Shown piece by piece: positions 43,039 to 50,354 of a stretch of 53,103 nucleotides of DNA; position 1 is the stretch's first letter, and the number at the start of each line of letters is the position of its first letter. The notes under the pieces are model-generated. The model saw only the letters and a program-made list of their open reading frames with translations, did no database searches and was not told the origin of the DNA. The position numbers were made by a program, and so were the translations under genes. Origin of the DNA: Candidatus Rokuibacteriota bacterium (lineage in GTDB: Bacteria > Methylomirabilota > Methylomirabilia > Rokubacteriales > CSP1-6); NCBI GenBank assembly GCA_003220435.1, contig QHSL01000044.1:1-53103 (forward strand). Direction: 5' to 3'.

Positions 43039-43308
43039 ATGAGAGTCGCGGTCGTCTCGCTGGCCCTGTTGCTCGCTGGTTGCGCCCTCGACCTGGGCGG
43101 CGTCGAGTGGCGCAAGCCCGGTGCCATGGTTCAGGAAGTCACGGTCGCGGAAGTGGAATGCGCTCGAAAGGCCCTCGAGATCGGCCCGGGACCCGATCTG
43201 ATCCTCGGCGGGCTTCTCGACGTCGGTCGTCTCGCGATCCAGGAGCTGCGGCAGGCGACCGCGTTCAACAGCTGCATGACGGGCGCCGGGTATCAGCGCG
43301 CGAGCTGA
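43039..43308 (+). CDS. Small lipoprotein (89 residues)
   Basis: GGAGGAAG precedes the ATG. The signal peptide RVAVVSLALLLAGC has a lipobox (LLAGC), so Cys15 would be lipidated. The mature part contains two further Cys (AEVECARKAL and FNSCMTGAGY) that could form a disulfide, and a helix-forming middle. It ends 4 bp before the zinc dehydrogenase gene, suggesting a common transcript. Function is unknown; export to the membrane surface is predicted from the lipobox. Confidence 0.75.
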   Translation: MRVAVVSLALLLAGCALDLGGVEWRKPGAMVQEVTVAEVECARKALEIGPGPDLILGGLLDVGRLAIQELRQATAFNSCMTGAGYQRAS

Positions 43309-43312
43309 GCGA

Positions 43313-44320
43313 ATGCGCGCCGCTTTCTATCAGGGCTCGAGAACGTTCACGACCGGCGAGGCGCCCCAGCCCACGCCGGGACCCGACGAGGCCCTGCTGC
43401 GCGTGCGCCGCGTCGGGATCTGCGGGACCGACCTCCATATCTTTCAGGGCCACCTCGACCACCGCGTGCCGAAGGGGGGCGTGATCGGCCACGAGACCTT
43501 CGGTGAGGTCGTCGAGGCGCCGACGGGCAGCGGCTTCTCGTCCGGCAGCCGGGTCGTCGTCGAGCCGGTCGTTTCCTGCGGCGCCTGCCGCGCGTGCGGG
43601 ATGGGAGCCTCGTATCTCTGCTACCAGCTCAAGGTGCTCGGCGTGGATCTGCCGGGAGGCATGCAGGAGTACTGGGCGGTGGCGACGAAGCGGTTGCTCC
43701 GCGTGCCGGACACGGTGTCCGACGATCAGGCGGCCGTGATCGAGCCGCTGGCGGTGGCCGTGCACGACGTCGCCCGCGCCCAGGTGAAGGCCGGCGACTC
43801 GGTACTCGTCTTCGGCGGCGGTCCCATCGGCGCGTTGATCGCGCTGGTCGCCCGCCATCGCGGCGCGCGCGTGGCCGTCGTCGAGGTGAACCCGTTCCGG
43901 CTGGAGATCTTGAAAACGTTCGGTCTGGAGCGCGTGGGCCCGGACACGGATGTCGTCGGATGGGCCAATCAGTGGACGGGCTCCACCGGCGTCGACGTCG
44001 CCTTCGAGGTCACCGGTAACCCTTCCGCCGCCCGGACCGTCGCGGATGTGGTCCGCGTCTGGGGAACCGTCAGCATCGTCGCGATCCACGCCGAGCCCGT
44101 GCCGGTGAACCTCTATCAAATGTTCGCCCGTGAGCTCGTCATGCACGGCAGTCGTCTCTACGCTCGCCGGGACTGGGAGGAGGCGATCCGCCTGGTCGCG
44201 TCGGGTGCCGTGCCGGTCACTCCGCTGGTGAGTCGGCGCATTCCTCTCGAGGCGCTCCAGCAGGGAATGGAGGAAGCGCTGGGCGGCGGCCCCGTCATGA
44301 AGGTGCTCGTCGAGGTCTGA
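43313..44320 (+). CDS. Zinc-dependent medium-chain alcohol dehydrogenase
   Basis: This 335-residue MDR enzyme has catalytic zinc ligands Cys37 (GICGTDLH) and His60-Glu61 (GHETFGE). Structural zinc ligands are Cys89, Cys92, Cys95 and Cys103 in VSCGACRACGMGASYLC. The NAD(P)-binding motif is VFGGGPIGALIAL. The pattern resembles threonine/sorbitol dehydrogenase-type enzymes; the exact alcohol is unknown. Its stop overlaps the ATG of the DUF748 gene by one base. Confidence 0.92.
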   Translation: MRAAFYQGSRTFTTGEAPQPTPGPDEALLRVRRVGICGTDLHIFQGHLDHRVPKGGVIGHETFGEVVEAPTGSGFSSGSRVVVEPVVSCGACRACGMGASYLCYQLKVLGVDLPGGMQEYWAVATKRLLRVPDTVSDDQAAVIEPLAVAVHDVARAQVKAGDSVLVFGGGPIGALIALVARHRGARVAVVEVNPFRLEILKTFGLERVGPDTDVVGWANQWTGSTGVDVAFEVTGNPSAARTVADVVRVWGTVSIVAIHAEPVPVNLYQMFARELVMHGSRLYARRDWEEAIRLVASGAVPVTPLVSRRIPLEALQQGMEEALGGGPVMKVLVEV

Positions 44321-47163
44321 TGCACCGCGCCCTCCGGCGCCCGCTGGTCGCGGTCCTCGTGGGGCTGGTCGTGCTCGTCGCGGTCGGCCTCTCGATCCTG
44401 CCGGAGGTCGTGCGCCGCATCGCGGTGCGCGAGGCGACGAAGCTCACGGGGCGCGCGGTCAGCCTCGCGGACGTGGATCTCAATCTCTTCACCGGCTACG
44501 TCGCGCTGAAGGGCTTCAAGCTCGCACACCGCGGCTCACCGGAGAGCGCGATCGAGCTCGAGCGGCTGGAGGTGCGGCTCGACTACGTGCCGCTCCTCTT
44601 CCACGAGGCGCGCATTACCGAGCTCACGCTGACGTCGCTGAGGATCAACGCCCAGCGCGTCGGCGAGACCGAGTTCGATTTCTCCGACCTCCTCGCCCTC
44701 GTCACCGGCGACCCGTCGGCGCCCCCGTCACAATGGAAAATCACGCTCGCTCGCGTGTCACTGCGTCCGGGGACGATCGTCTTCCGAGATCTGGTCACCG
44801 CGCCCCCGAGCGAGTGGCGGGTCGAGGGGTTGACGGTCGACGCGAGCGACCTCTCGACGCGATCCAGGGCCAAGCCAGGCCGTCTCGCCCTGAAGCTTCG
44901 ACTCAACGGCGCCTCGGTCTCGGTCACGAGCGACTTGTTGACCCTCGATCCCTTCAAAGCCGCGGCGCGCGTCGACGTCGACGGGTTCGATCTCGGCGCG
45001 GTCCGCCCGTACCTGCCTCCGAGTGTCGCCGCCGCGCCACGTGCGGGCCGCGCGAGTCTCGCTCTCGAGCTGGTCGTCGAGCTGGGCCCGGCCGGGCTGA
45101 CGCGTGCCGTCGCGGCCGGCGACCTGGGCGCGTTCGGACTCGAGGTGGTGCAGGCCGGGCGGACCGAGCCCTTCCTGAAGCTTCCGCGGCTCGGCGTCAA
45201 GGTGAAGGCCGCCGACCTCGTCGCCCGCACCGTCACGGTCGCCAGCGTTGAGCTCGAGGGACTCGCCGTGAAAGCGGTCAAGGACGCGCAGCAACGGATC
45301 GACCTCCTCGCCCTCGCCGCGGCGCGGGAGGAGGGGCTCGCCGCGGCACCCGCCGCGAGCGCGGCCACGGCCGCGCAGGGGGGCTTCTCCATGAAGGTCG
45401 AGCAGATCGGCATCCGCAAGGGCGCCTTCACGTTCCGGGACGAGGGCGTCTCGCCGGTCACCACGCTCGCGGGCGGCGATCTCACGGTCGACGTCACGAA
45501 CGTGACGTGGCCGACCGCCGGCCCGGCGGCCTACGCGGCCTCGCTGCGACTGCCGACGGCCGGCCGGCTCGACGTGCGTGGTTCCGTCACGCCCCAGCCC
45601 TTTGATCTGGAGATGGCGATCTCGCTTCGCGGCGGAACGATCGAGCCATTCCAGGCCTACATCCCGGTGCCGGCGCGACTCTCGGGCATCTTCAACGCGG
45701 AGAGTCGCAATCGCATGAAAATCGCCGACGATGGGACGATCACCGCGACGTCGACCGGGAAGAGCACGATCGAGAAGTTCGCGATACGCGCCCCCGGTGA
45801 GACCAAACCGACGGTGAGCGTCGAGAGCATCCAGCTCGATGGGATCGACTTCGCGTGGCCGAAGCACGCGCGCGCGGCCAAAATCACCATCACCAAGCCC
45901 GACATGCTGATCGAGCGCGACGCGGACGGCGCGATCTCCGTCCGCAAGCTCTTCGAGACGGGAGCCGAGACCACCGACGCGGCCAAGGGTGCGCCCACAG
46001 CGGGCGAGGCGCCGAGCCGCGGTCTCCCGCTCCTGCTGGAATTCGGCACCGTCGCGATCACTGAGGGCAACGCGCGCTTCCTCGATCGCACGACGACCCC
46101 GGCGTTCTCGGAGACGCTCTCGCGGCTCGAGGTGACCGTCGAGGGCCTCAGCTCCACGCCGGGACGGCGGGCGAAAATCGCGACACAAGCCGTCGTGGGC
46201 GGCGCCTCCGCATTCGTCCTGCAGGGCGAGATCGCGCCGCTCGGCGACCTCTACGCGGACATGAGCGGCGAGCTGCGCGACTTCGAGCTCACCAGCGTGA
46301 ACCCCTACGCCGACGCCGCGATCGCCTGGTTCATGAAGACCGGGCGACTCGCGGCCAAGGTTCAGCTCAAGATCGAAAAGACCCAGCTCACGGCCGAGAA
46401 CGAGATCGACGTGAGGAACCTCACGGTGGCGCCGTCGCGCGAGGGCGACGAGGTCAAGAAAAGGATCGGGCTGCCGCTCGGGATGATCGTCGCGCTCATC
46501 ACGGACTCGGACAACAGCATCAAGGTCAACGTCCCGCTCTCGGGCGAGCTGAGCCAGCTGCGGGCGGGCCTCGGCGACGCCATCTGGGTGGCCGTGCGGA
46601 ACGCGCTCGTCAACGTGATCAGCGCGCCGTTCAAGGGGATCGGCCGGCTCTTCAAGGGCAAGGGCGACACGGTGGACGACCTCAAGGTCGATCCGGTGAC
46701 GTTCGCGGCCGGCAGCGCGGAGGTGGCACCCGAGATGGACCAGCATCTCACCCAGGTCGCCGACTTCCTGCGCCGGGCGCCGATGATCAAGCTCGCGCTC
46801 ACGTCCGTCGCGGCGCCACGGGACGGCGAGAGCCTCAGGGTCCAGGAGCTCACGCTGAAGATCCAGCGGGTCCAGCTCGAACGCAGAGCCAATTTCAACG
46901 CGGCGGTCGCCGCCGTGTTCAAGGAGCGGCTGCCCGGGGTCGCGCCACCCAAGTCGGCGGACGAGCAGCTCGCCGTGCTTCACCAGCGCGAGCCGTTCCC
47001 CCAGGTGCGCGTGACCGAGCTGCTCACGCGTCGGCTCGCGGCCGTTCGCGACGCGCTCACGACACGGGAAGGGATCCCCGCCGCGCGGCTGCTCCCCGGC
47101 GACGCCAGACCGTCGTCCGAGCCGCCCACCGCTGGACAGGTCGAGTTCGAGATCACGCATTGA
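44320..47163 (+). CDS. DUF748/AsmA-like membrane-anchored protein
   Basis: This 947-residue protein has one N-terminal membrane anchor (VAVLVGLVVLVAVGLSILPE) and a long beta-rich periplasmic region with AsmA-like repeats. One is RAVSLADVDLNLFTGYVALK, near the N-terminus. The later DUF748 part contains LRDFELTSVNPYADAAIAWF, KLKIEKTQLTAENEIDV-type strands and LPLGMIVALITDSDNSIKVN. AsmA-type proteins are long hydrophobic-groove bridges implicated in lipid transport to the outer membrane, which suggests a diderm envelope. It is flanked by the dehydrogenase and the enoyl-CoA hydratase in one co-directional run. Confidence 0.87.
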   Translation: MHRALRRPLVAVLVGLVVLVAVGLSILPEVVRRIAVREATKLTGRAVSLADVDLNLFTGYVALKGFKLAHRGSPESAIELERLEVRLDYVPLLFHEARITELTLTSLRINAQRVGETEFDFSDLLALVTGDPSAPPSQWKITLARVSLRPGTIVFRDLVTAPPSEWRVEGLTVDASDLSTRSRAKPGRLALKLRLNGASVSVTSDLLTLDPFKAAARVDVDGFDLGAVRPYLPPSVAAAPRAGRASLALELVVELGPAGLTRAVAAGDLGAFGLEVVQAGRTEPFLKLPRLGVKVKAADLVARTVTVASVELEGLAVKAVKDAQQRIDLLALAAAREEGLAAAPAASAATAAQGGFSMKVEQIGIRKGAFTFRDEGVSPVTTLAGGDLTVDVTNVTWPTAGPAAYAASLRLPTAGRLDVRGSVTPQPFDLEMAISLRGGTIEPFQAYIPVPARLSGIFNAESRNRMKIADDGTITATSTGKSTIEKFAIRAPGETKPTVSVESIQLDGIDFAWPKHARAAKITITKPDMLIERDADGAISVRKLFETGAETTDAAKGAPTAGEAPSRGLPLLLEFGTVAITEGNARFLDRTTTPAFSETLSRLEVTVEGLSSTPGRRAKIATQAVVGGASAFVLQGEIAPLGDLYADMSGELRDFELTSVNPYADAAIAWFMKTGRLAAKVQLKIEKTQLTAENEIDVRNLTVAPSREGDEVKKRIGLPLGMIVALITDSDNSIKVNVPLSGELSQLRAGLGDAIWVAVRNALVNVISAPFKGIGRLFKGKGDTVDDLKVDPVTFAAGSAEVAPEMDQHLTQVADFLRRAPMIKLALTSVAAPRDGESLRVQELTLKIQRVQLERRANFNAAVAAVFKERLPGVAPPKSADEQLAVLHQREPFPQVRVTELLTRRLAAVRDALTTREGIPAARLLPGDARPSSEPPTAGQVEFEITH

Positions 47164-47165
47164 CG

Positions 47166-48038
47166 ATGGCCTTCCGCGAGATCCGCTACGAGGTCGCCGA
47201 CGGGGTCTGCACGGTCACGCTGAACCGCCCGGACCGGCTCAACGCGGTCACGTCCACGATGCTCGGCGAGCTCAACGAGGCGTGGGACCGCGCCGACGCT
47301 GACGACGACGTCCGGGCGGTCATCGTCACGGGAGCCGGGCGCGCCTTCTGCGCCGGCGCCGATCTCGGCGCGGGCGGCTCGACGTTCGACGCCGTCGCGC
47401 GCGGCCGCGCCGCCTCGGCGGAGGAGCATCGCGACGGCGGCGGCACCGTGACGCTTCGGATCTTCGACATGAAGAAGCCGGTGATCGCGGCGATCAACGG
47501 GCCCGCGGTCGGCTTCGGCATCACCCTGACCCTGCCGATGGACATCCGGATTTGTGCCACCACCGCGCGCATCGGCTTCGTCTTCGCGCGTCGCGGCGTG
47601 GTGCCGGAGGCGTGCAGCACGTGGTTCCTGCCGCGGCTCGTCGGGATCAGCCGGGCGGCGGAATGGGTGTATACCGGGCGCGTCTTCGACGCCGACGAGG
47701 CGCTGGCCGGCGGGCTGGTCAGCCGCGTGGTCGCGCCGGACGCGCTCCTGGCGACCGCGCAGGGGCTGGCGCTCGAGATCGCGCAGAACACGTCCGCGAT
47801 CTCGGTGGCGCTGGCGCGCCAGATGATGTGGAAGCTGCTCGGCGCCGACCATCCGATGGACGCGCACCGCCTCGATTCGCAGGCGATGTTCTGGACCGGC
47901 CGCTCCGCGGACGCGCGAGAAGGCGTCACGGCCTTCCTCGAGAAACGCCCGGCACGCTTTCCCCTGCGGCCGAGCACGGACCTGCCGCCGTTCTACCCGT
48001 GGTGGCGGGCGCGTCCGTTCACGCCCCCGCACGACTGA
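47166..48038 (+). CDS. Enoyl-CoA hydratase/isomerase family protein
   Basis: From ATG 47166 the protein has 290 residues of crotonase fold; TTG 47160 is an alternative. Motifs are TLNRPDRLNAVTSTML, VIVTGAGRAFCAGADLGAGG (oxyanion hole) and AAINGPAVGFGITLTLPMDI. The catalytic Glu is in RRGVVPEACSTWFLPRLVG. It hydrates or isomerises an enoyl-CoA. The C-terminus is longer and Pro/Trp-rich (RPSTDLPPFYPWWRARPF) than in short crotonases. It starts 2 bp after the DUF748 stop. Confidence 0.92.
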   Translation: MAFREIRYEVADGVCTVTLNRPDRLNAVTSTMLGELNEAWDRADADDDVRAVIVTGAGRAFCAGADLGAGGSTFDAVARGRAASAEEHRDGGGTVTLRIFDMKKPVIAAINGPAVGFGITLTLPMDIRICATTARIGFVFARRGVVPEACSTWFLPRLVGISRAAEWVYTGRVFDADEALAGGLVSRVVAPDALLATAQGLALEIAQNTSAISVALARQMMWKLLGADHPMDAHRLDSQAMFWTGRSADAREGVTAFLEKRPARFPLRPSTDLPPFYPWWRARPFTPPHD

Positions 48039-48048
48039 CCGCCCACGC

Positions 48049-48771
48049 GTGACGCTCGCCTGGGTCGCGACCGCCCTCGTCGTCGGGGCCGCGAGCTTCG
48101 TCATGGGGCTCGCCGGCTTCGGGATCGCGCTGGTCGCGCTCGCCTTCCTGCCCCACCTGATGGCGCCGGCCGACGCGATCGTGCTCCTGACAATCTACGC
48201 AGCCGTGTTCTCGCTCGCGATGCTCGTCCAGCTCCGGCGCGACGTCGAGCCGCGCGCGATCCTCGCCCTCCTGATCGGCACCGTCGCCGGCACGCCGCTC
48301 GGCGTGTGGGGGCTCGCCGCGCTCCCGGCGAGCGCGCTCAACCGGCTCATCGGCCTGATGCTCGTCGCTGCGTTCGTCCTGGAGACGCGCGGGCTCTATC
48401 CGCATCGGCTCGACGGCCGGCGCTGGGGGCTGGGCGCCGGTGTCCTCGCTGGCGTCATCGGCGGCGCCGTCGGCACGCCGGGTCCCCCCGTCGTGCTCTA
48501 CGCGGCGACCCAGAACTGGAGCGCGCGCGCTGTCAAGGCGAACCTCCAGGCGTTCTTCGTGGTGAACCAGGCGGCGATCCTCGCCGGGTACTGGTGGGCC
48601 GGGCTGCTCACGCGGGAGGCGCGCACACTGGCCGTGGGCTTCGCGCTGCCAGCCGTGGCTGGCGCGGTGGCGGGCGCGCTCCTGTTCGAGCGTGTGGACC
48701 AGCGCCGCTTCAGACAGCTGGTCTTCGGGCTGCTCCTGGTCTCCGGGCTGGTGCTGCTGGTGCGCGGCTGA
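48049..48771 (+). CDS. TauE/SafE family sulfite/organosulfonate exporter
   Basis: This 240-residue protein has seven or eight hydrophobic segments and the two-repeat TauE/SafE pattern: SFVMGLAGFGIALVALAFLP near the N-terminus and GAGVLAGVIGGAVGTPGPPV in the second half. The family exports sulfite, sulfoacetate or similar anions. Proximity to enoyl-CoA hydratase does not define the substrate. It starts at GTG 48049, 10 bp after the hydratase stop, and is convergent with a DinB gene (3 bp between stops). Confidence 0.9.
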   Translation: MTLAWVATALVVGAASFVMGLAGFGIALVALAFLPHLMAPADAIVLLTIYAAVFSLAMLVQLRRDVEPRAILALLIGTVAGTPLGVWGLAALPASALNRLIGLMLVAAFVLETRGLYPHRLDGRRWGLGAGVLAGVIGGAVGTPGPPVVLYAATQNWSARAVKANLQAFFVVNQAAILAGYWWAGLLTREARTLAVGFALPAVAGAVAGALLFERVDQRRFRQLVFGLLLVSGLVLLVRG

Positions 48772-48774
48772 CGG

Positions 48775-49269
48775 CTACCGGCCGTGCCCCGCCTTCCACT
48801 GCTCGACGTTCTGCTCGATCTGCCGCGCGTGGCCCTCGAGATGGTCCGCGTAGATCTGGAGCCAGTCCTCGGTGGTGTAGCGCCCCGACTCCGTGTGGCG
48901 GCCGACGCGCGACCACGCTTCCTCGGGCAGGCGGCGGATCAGCGCCGTCGTGCTGGCGCGCACGGCTTCGACCACCGCGAGCGCGGGCTCGATCGGCAGC
49001 GTGTGGTAGTCGAAGAAGGTCGCCCAGTGGTCCTGGTCGTAGCCCTGGATCACCGGATCCTTCTCGGCCACGACGAACCGGACGCGGGCGTAGGAGTTCG
49101 TCTCGGAGTCGGCGCAGTGGCAGACGATCTCGTGCGCCGACCACTCCTTCGGCGCCGGGCGCCACTTGAGCGCCTCGGGCGGCACCCTGGCCAGCGCCGC
49201 CCGGAGGCGAGCCGGGCCGTCGGCGTACTGCTGGACGAGCGCGTCGCGCTTGGCGCGGTCGAGAGCCAT
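48775..49269 (-). CDS. DinB superfamily protein
   Basis: This 164-residue four-helix-bundle protein has metal-ligand His residues in EIVCHCADSETNSY, HTLPIEPALAV and the terminal helix motif ADHLEGHARQIEQN. It resembles the DinB member at 5568-6128 in plan but with little identity. These proteins are metal-dependent enzymes or stress proteins of unclear substrate. It starts 1 bp after the SnoaL-like gene stop on the same strand, so the two are probably co-transcribed. Confidence 0.88.
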   Translation of the reverse strand: MALDRAKRDALVQQYADGPARLRAALARVPPEALKWRPAPKEWSAHEIVCHCADSETNSYARVRFVVAEKDPVIQGYDQDHWATFFDYHTLPIEPALAVVEAVRASTTALIRRLPEEAWSRVGRHTESGRYTTEDWLQIYADHLEGHARQIEQNVEQWKAGHGR

Positions 49270-49270
49270 G

Positions 49271-49699
49271 TCAGTGGGCCTCCAGCTTGCGGCGCAGCAC
49301 CTTCGCGAGCCCCTCGGGGGCGAAGCCCAGCTGGAGCAGGGCCTGGCCCGAGTCGAAGTACTCGCGGTACGCCGCGATCCGACCGTCCTCGAGCTCGAAG
49401 ATACTCATCCCCCTGAACCGGATCTTCCGGCCGGCGCTCCGGGGCACCGCGTCGGTGACGACGTAGCCGAACGTCCACTCGGCTGCGGCGAGCGCCGGCG
49501 AGTCGACCACGAGATCCATCGCCCACGCGTAGTCGCGACCCTCGCGGAACATGCGCTCGAACATCGCCCGGAGCCCCGCGTGACCCCGGTGCTCGCCGTA
49601 GAAGGTGTCGTGGTACGGCGCGGCCTCAGTGAAGCAGGCCACCAGCGCCCCTACGTCCTGCCGATTGAACGCCCTCGCGAAGTCATGAACGATGGTCAT
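49271..49699 (-). CDS. SnoaL-like / nuclear transport factor 2 fold protein
   Basis: This 142-residue NTF2-like cone-fold protein starts VHDFARAFNRQDVGALVACF. It continues with YHDTFYGEHRGHAGLRAMFE, a typical SnoaL helix-loop, and ends with SIFELEDGRIAAYREYFD. The family includes polyketide cyclases, isomerases and non-catalytic proteins. No substrate is indicated. It is followed within 1 bp by a DinB gene. Confidence 0.88.
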   Translation of the reverse strand: MTIVHDFARAFNRQDVGALVACFTEAAPYHDTFYGEHRGHAGLRAMFERMFREGRDYAWAMDLVVDSPALAAAEWTFGYVVTDAVPRSAGRKIRFRGMSIFELEDGRIAAYREYFDSGQALLQLGFAPEGLAKVLRRKLEAH

Positions 49700-49739
49700 G
49701 GAGGCTCACTCTACTGAGGGGCCGGGATCCGCGCAACTC

Positions 49740-49970
49740 GGACGCTTCTCGCTGCTCAAGCGCGCCCTCCACGCGGTAGAGATGCGAGCCTAAGAGGTCC
49801 CGACGCTCGAACCGCTCCGCGACGTAGGTGCCCGACACGCGCAGCGTGGTGATGGGACTCAGTTGCCAACTGGCGCCGGGAGTCACCGCGTTGCTCCGCG
49901 AGCGTGTCCGCCCGCTCGCAACCGCCGTCGACGAGACGAGGTTCGTGCTCGTGCTGCCGACGAACAATAG
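49740..49970 (-). pseudogene. Fragment of an outer-membrane beta-barrel protein
   Basis: A short minus-strand frame reads RTRSRSNAVTPGASWQLSPI, then TTLRVSGTYVAERFE and LLGSHLYRVEGALEQ. The alternating pattern of hydrophobic and polar residues with TLRVSGTYV-type strands is that of the last strands of a beta-barrel. There is no usable start, no barrel before it and no aromatic C-terminal residue, so it is a remnant. It could derive from a barrel of a surface-protein or exopolysaccharide locus, related in theme to the gene on the right. The remainder of 49700-50175 shows nothing else. Confidence 0.35.
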
Positions 49971-50175
49971 GTGACGGCGACGTGAGTCTCGGACGCCTGT
50001 TCGCGTTGTTGAGAAAACGAGGCCTGACGCACGTCAGAATGCTGACGCGCGCGCCGAGCCCTGTGCCTGCATGTCACCCGGCGGGCGCCTCGAACACACT
50101 GGTCGGCCTTCACTCACCCCTCAAGTCCCCACGATTTCCAGAATTTTGAGCCCTTGCCCCCGCCCGACCGCTCCT

Positions 50176-50190
50176 TGGCACCCCCTGTGC
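50176..50190 (+). promoter_or_regulatory. Possible sigma-54 promoter (-24/-12)
   Basis: TGGCAC (50176-50181), 5 bp, then GTGC (50187-50190) matches the TGGCAC-N5-TTGC consensus with one change and exact spacing of the GG and GC pairs. The start would be about 12 bp downstream (about 50202), some 20 nt before the riboswitch aptamer. No enhancer site is obvious. Sequence match alone supports it. Confidence 0.4.
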
Positions 50191-50221
50191 TCGAACTCCT
50201 CCCACAGGGAAGACCCCTTCT

Positions 50222-50300
50222 CGATAATGGCAAACCCGTCGCGAGGCGGGGACGCAAAGCCACGGGTCAGGTCACAAGCCTGATGGCCGGGCTGCCGAAG
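50222..50300 (+). promoter_or_regulatory. Cyclic di-GMP-I riboswitch (GEMM) aptamer
   Basis: The core reads GGCAAACCCGUCGCGAGGCG, then GGGACGCAAAGCCACGGG and UGAUGGCCGGGCUGCCG. It has the GGCAAACC-stem-GGGACGCAAAGCC arrangement with a GCGA tetraloop and the closing GGGCUGCCG strand seen in the Vibrio Vc2 aptamer. It lies about 55 nt upstream of the start of the beta-helix surface protein on the same strand. By family knowledge it binds c-di-GMP; the on/off direction depends on the platform that follows. Confidence 0.92.
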
Positions 50301-50304
50301 GAGG

Positions 50305-50353
50305 GGACCACAGAGCCCCCGGGACGTGGTCTTCCGCACCAAGGGAGGACCAC
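50305..50353 (+). promoter_or_regulatory. Translational expression platform with two exclusive helices
   Basis: GACCAC occurs twice (50306-50311 and 50348-50353) and GTGGTC once (50326-50331). GTGGTC paired with the second GACCAC encloses AAGGGAGG (50341-50348), the ribosome site 6 nt before the ATG, and would block translation. Paired with the first GACCAC, it leaves the site free. A GGGG/CCCC helix also forms at 50303-50319. There is no poly-T, so control is probably at translation initiation. Confidence 0.7.
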
Positions 50354-50354
50354 G

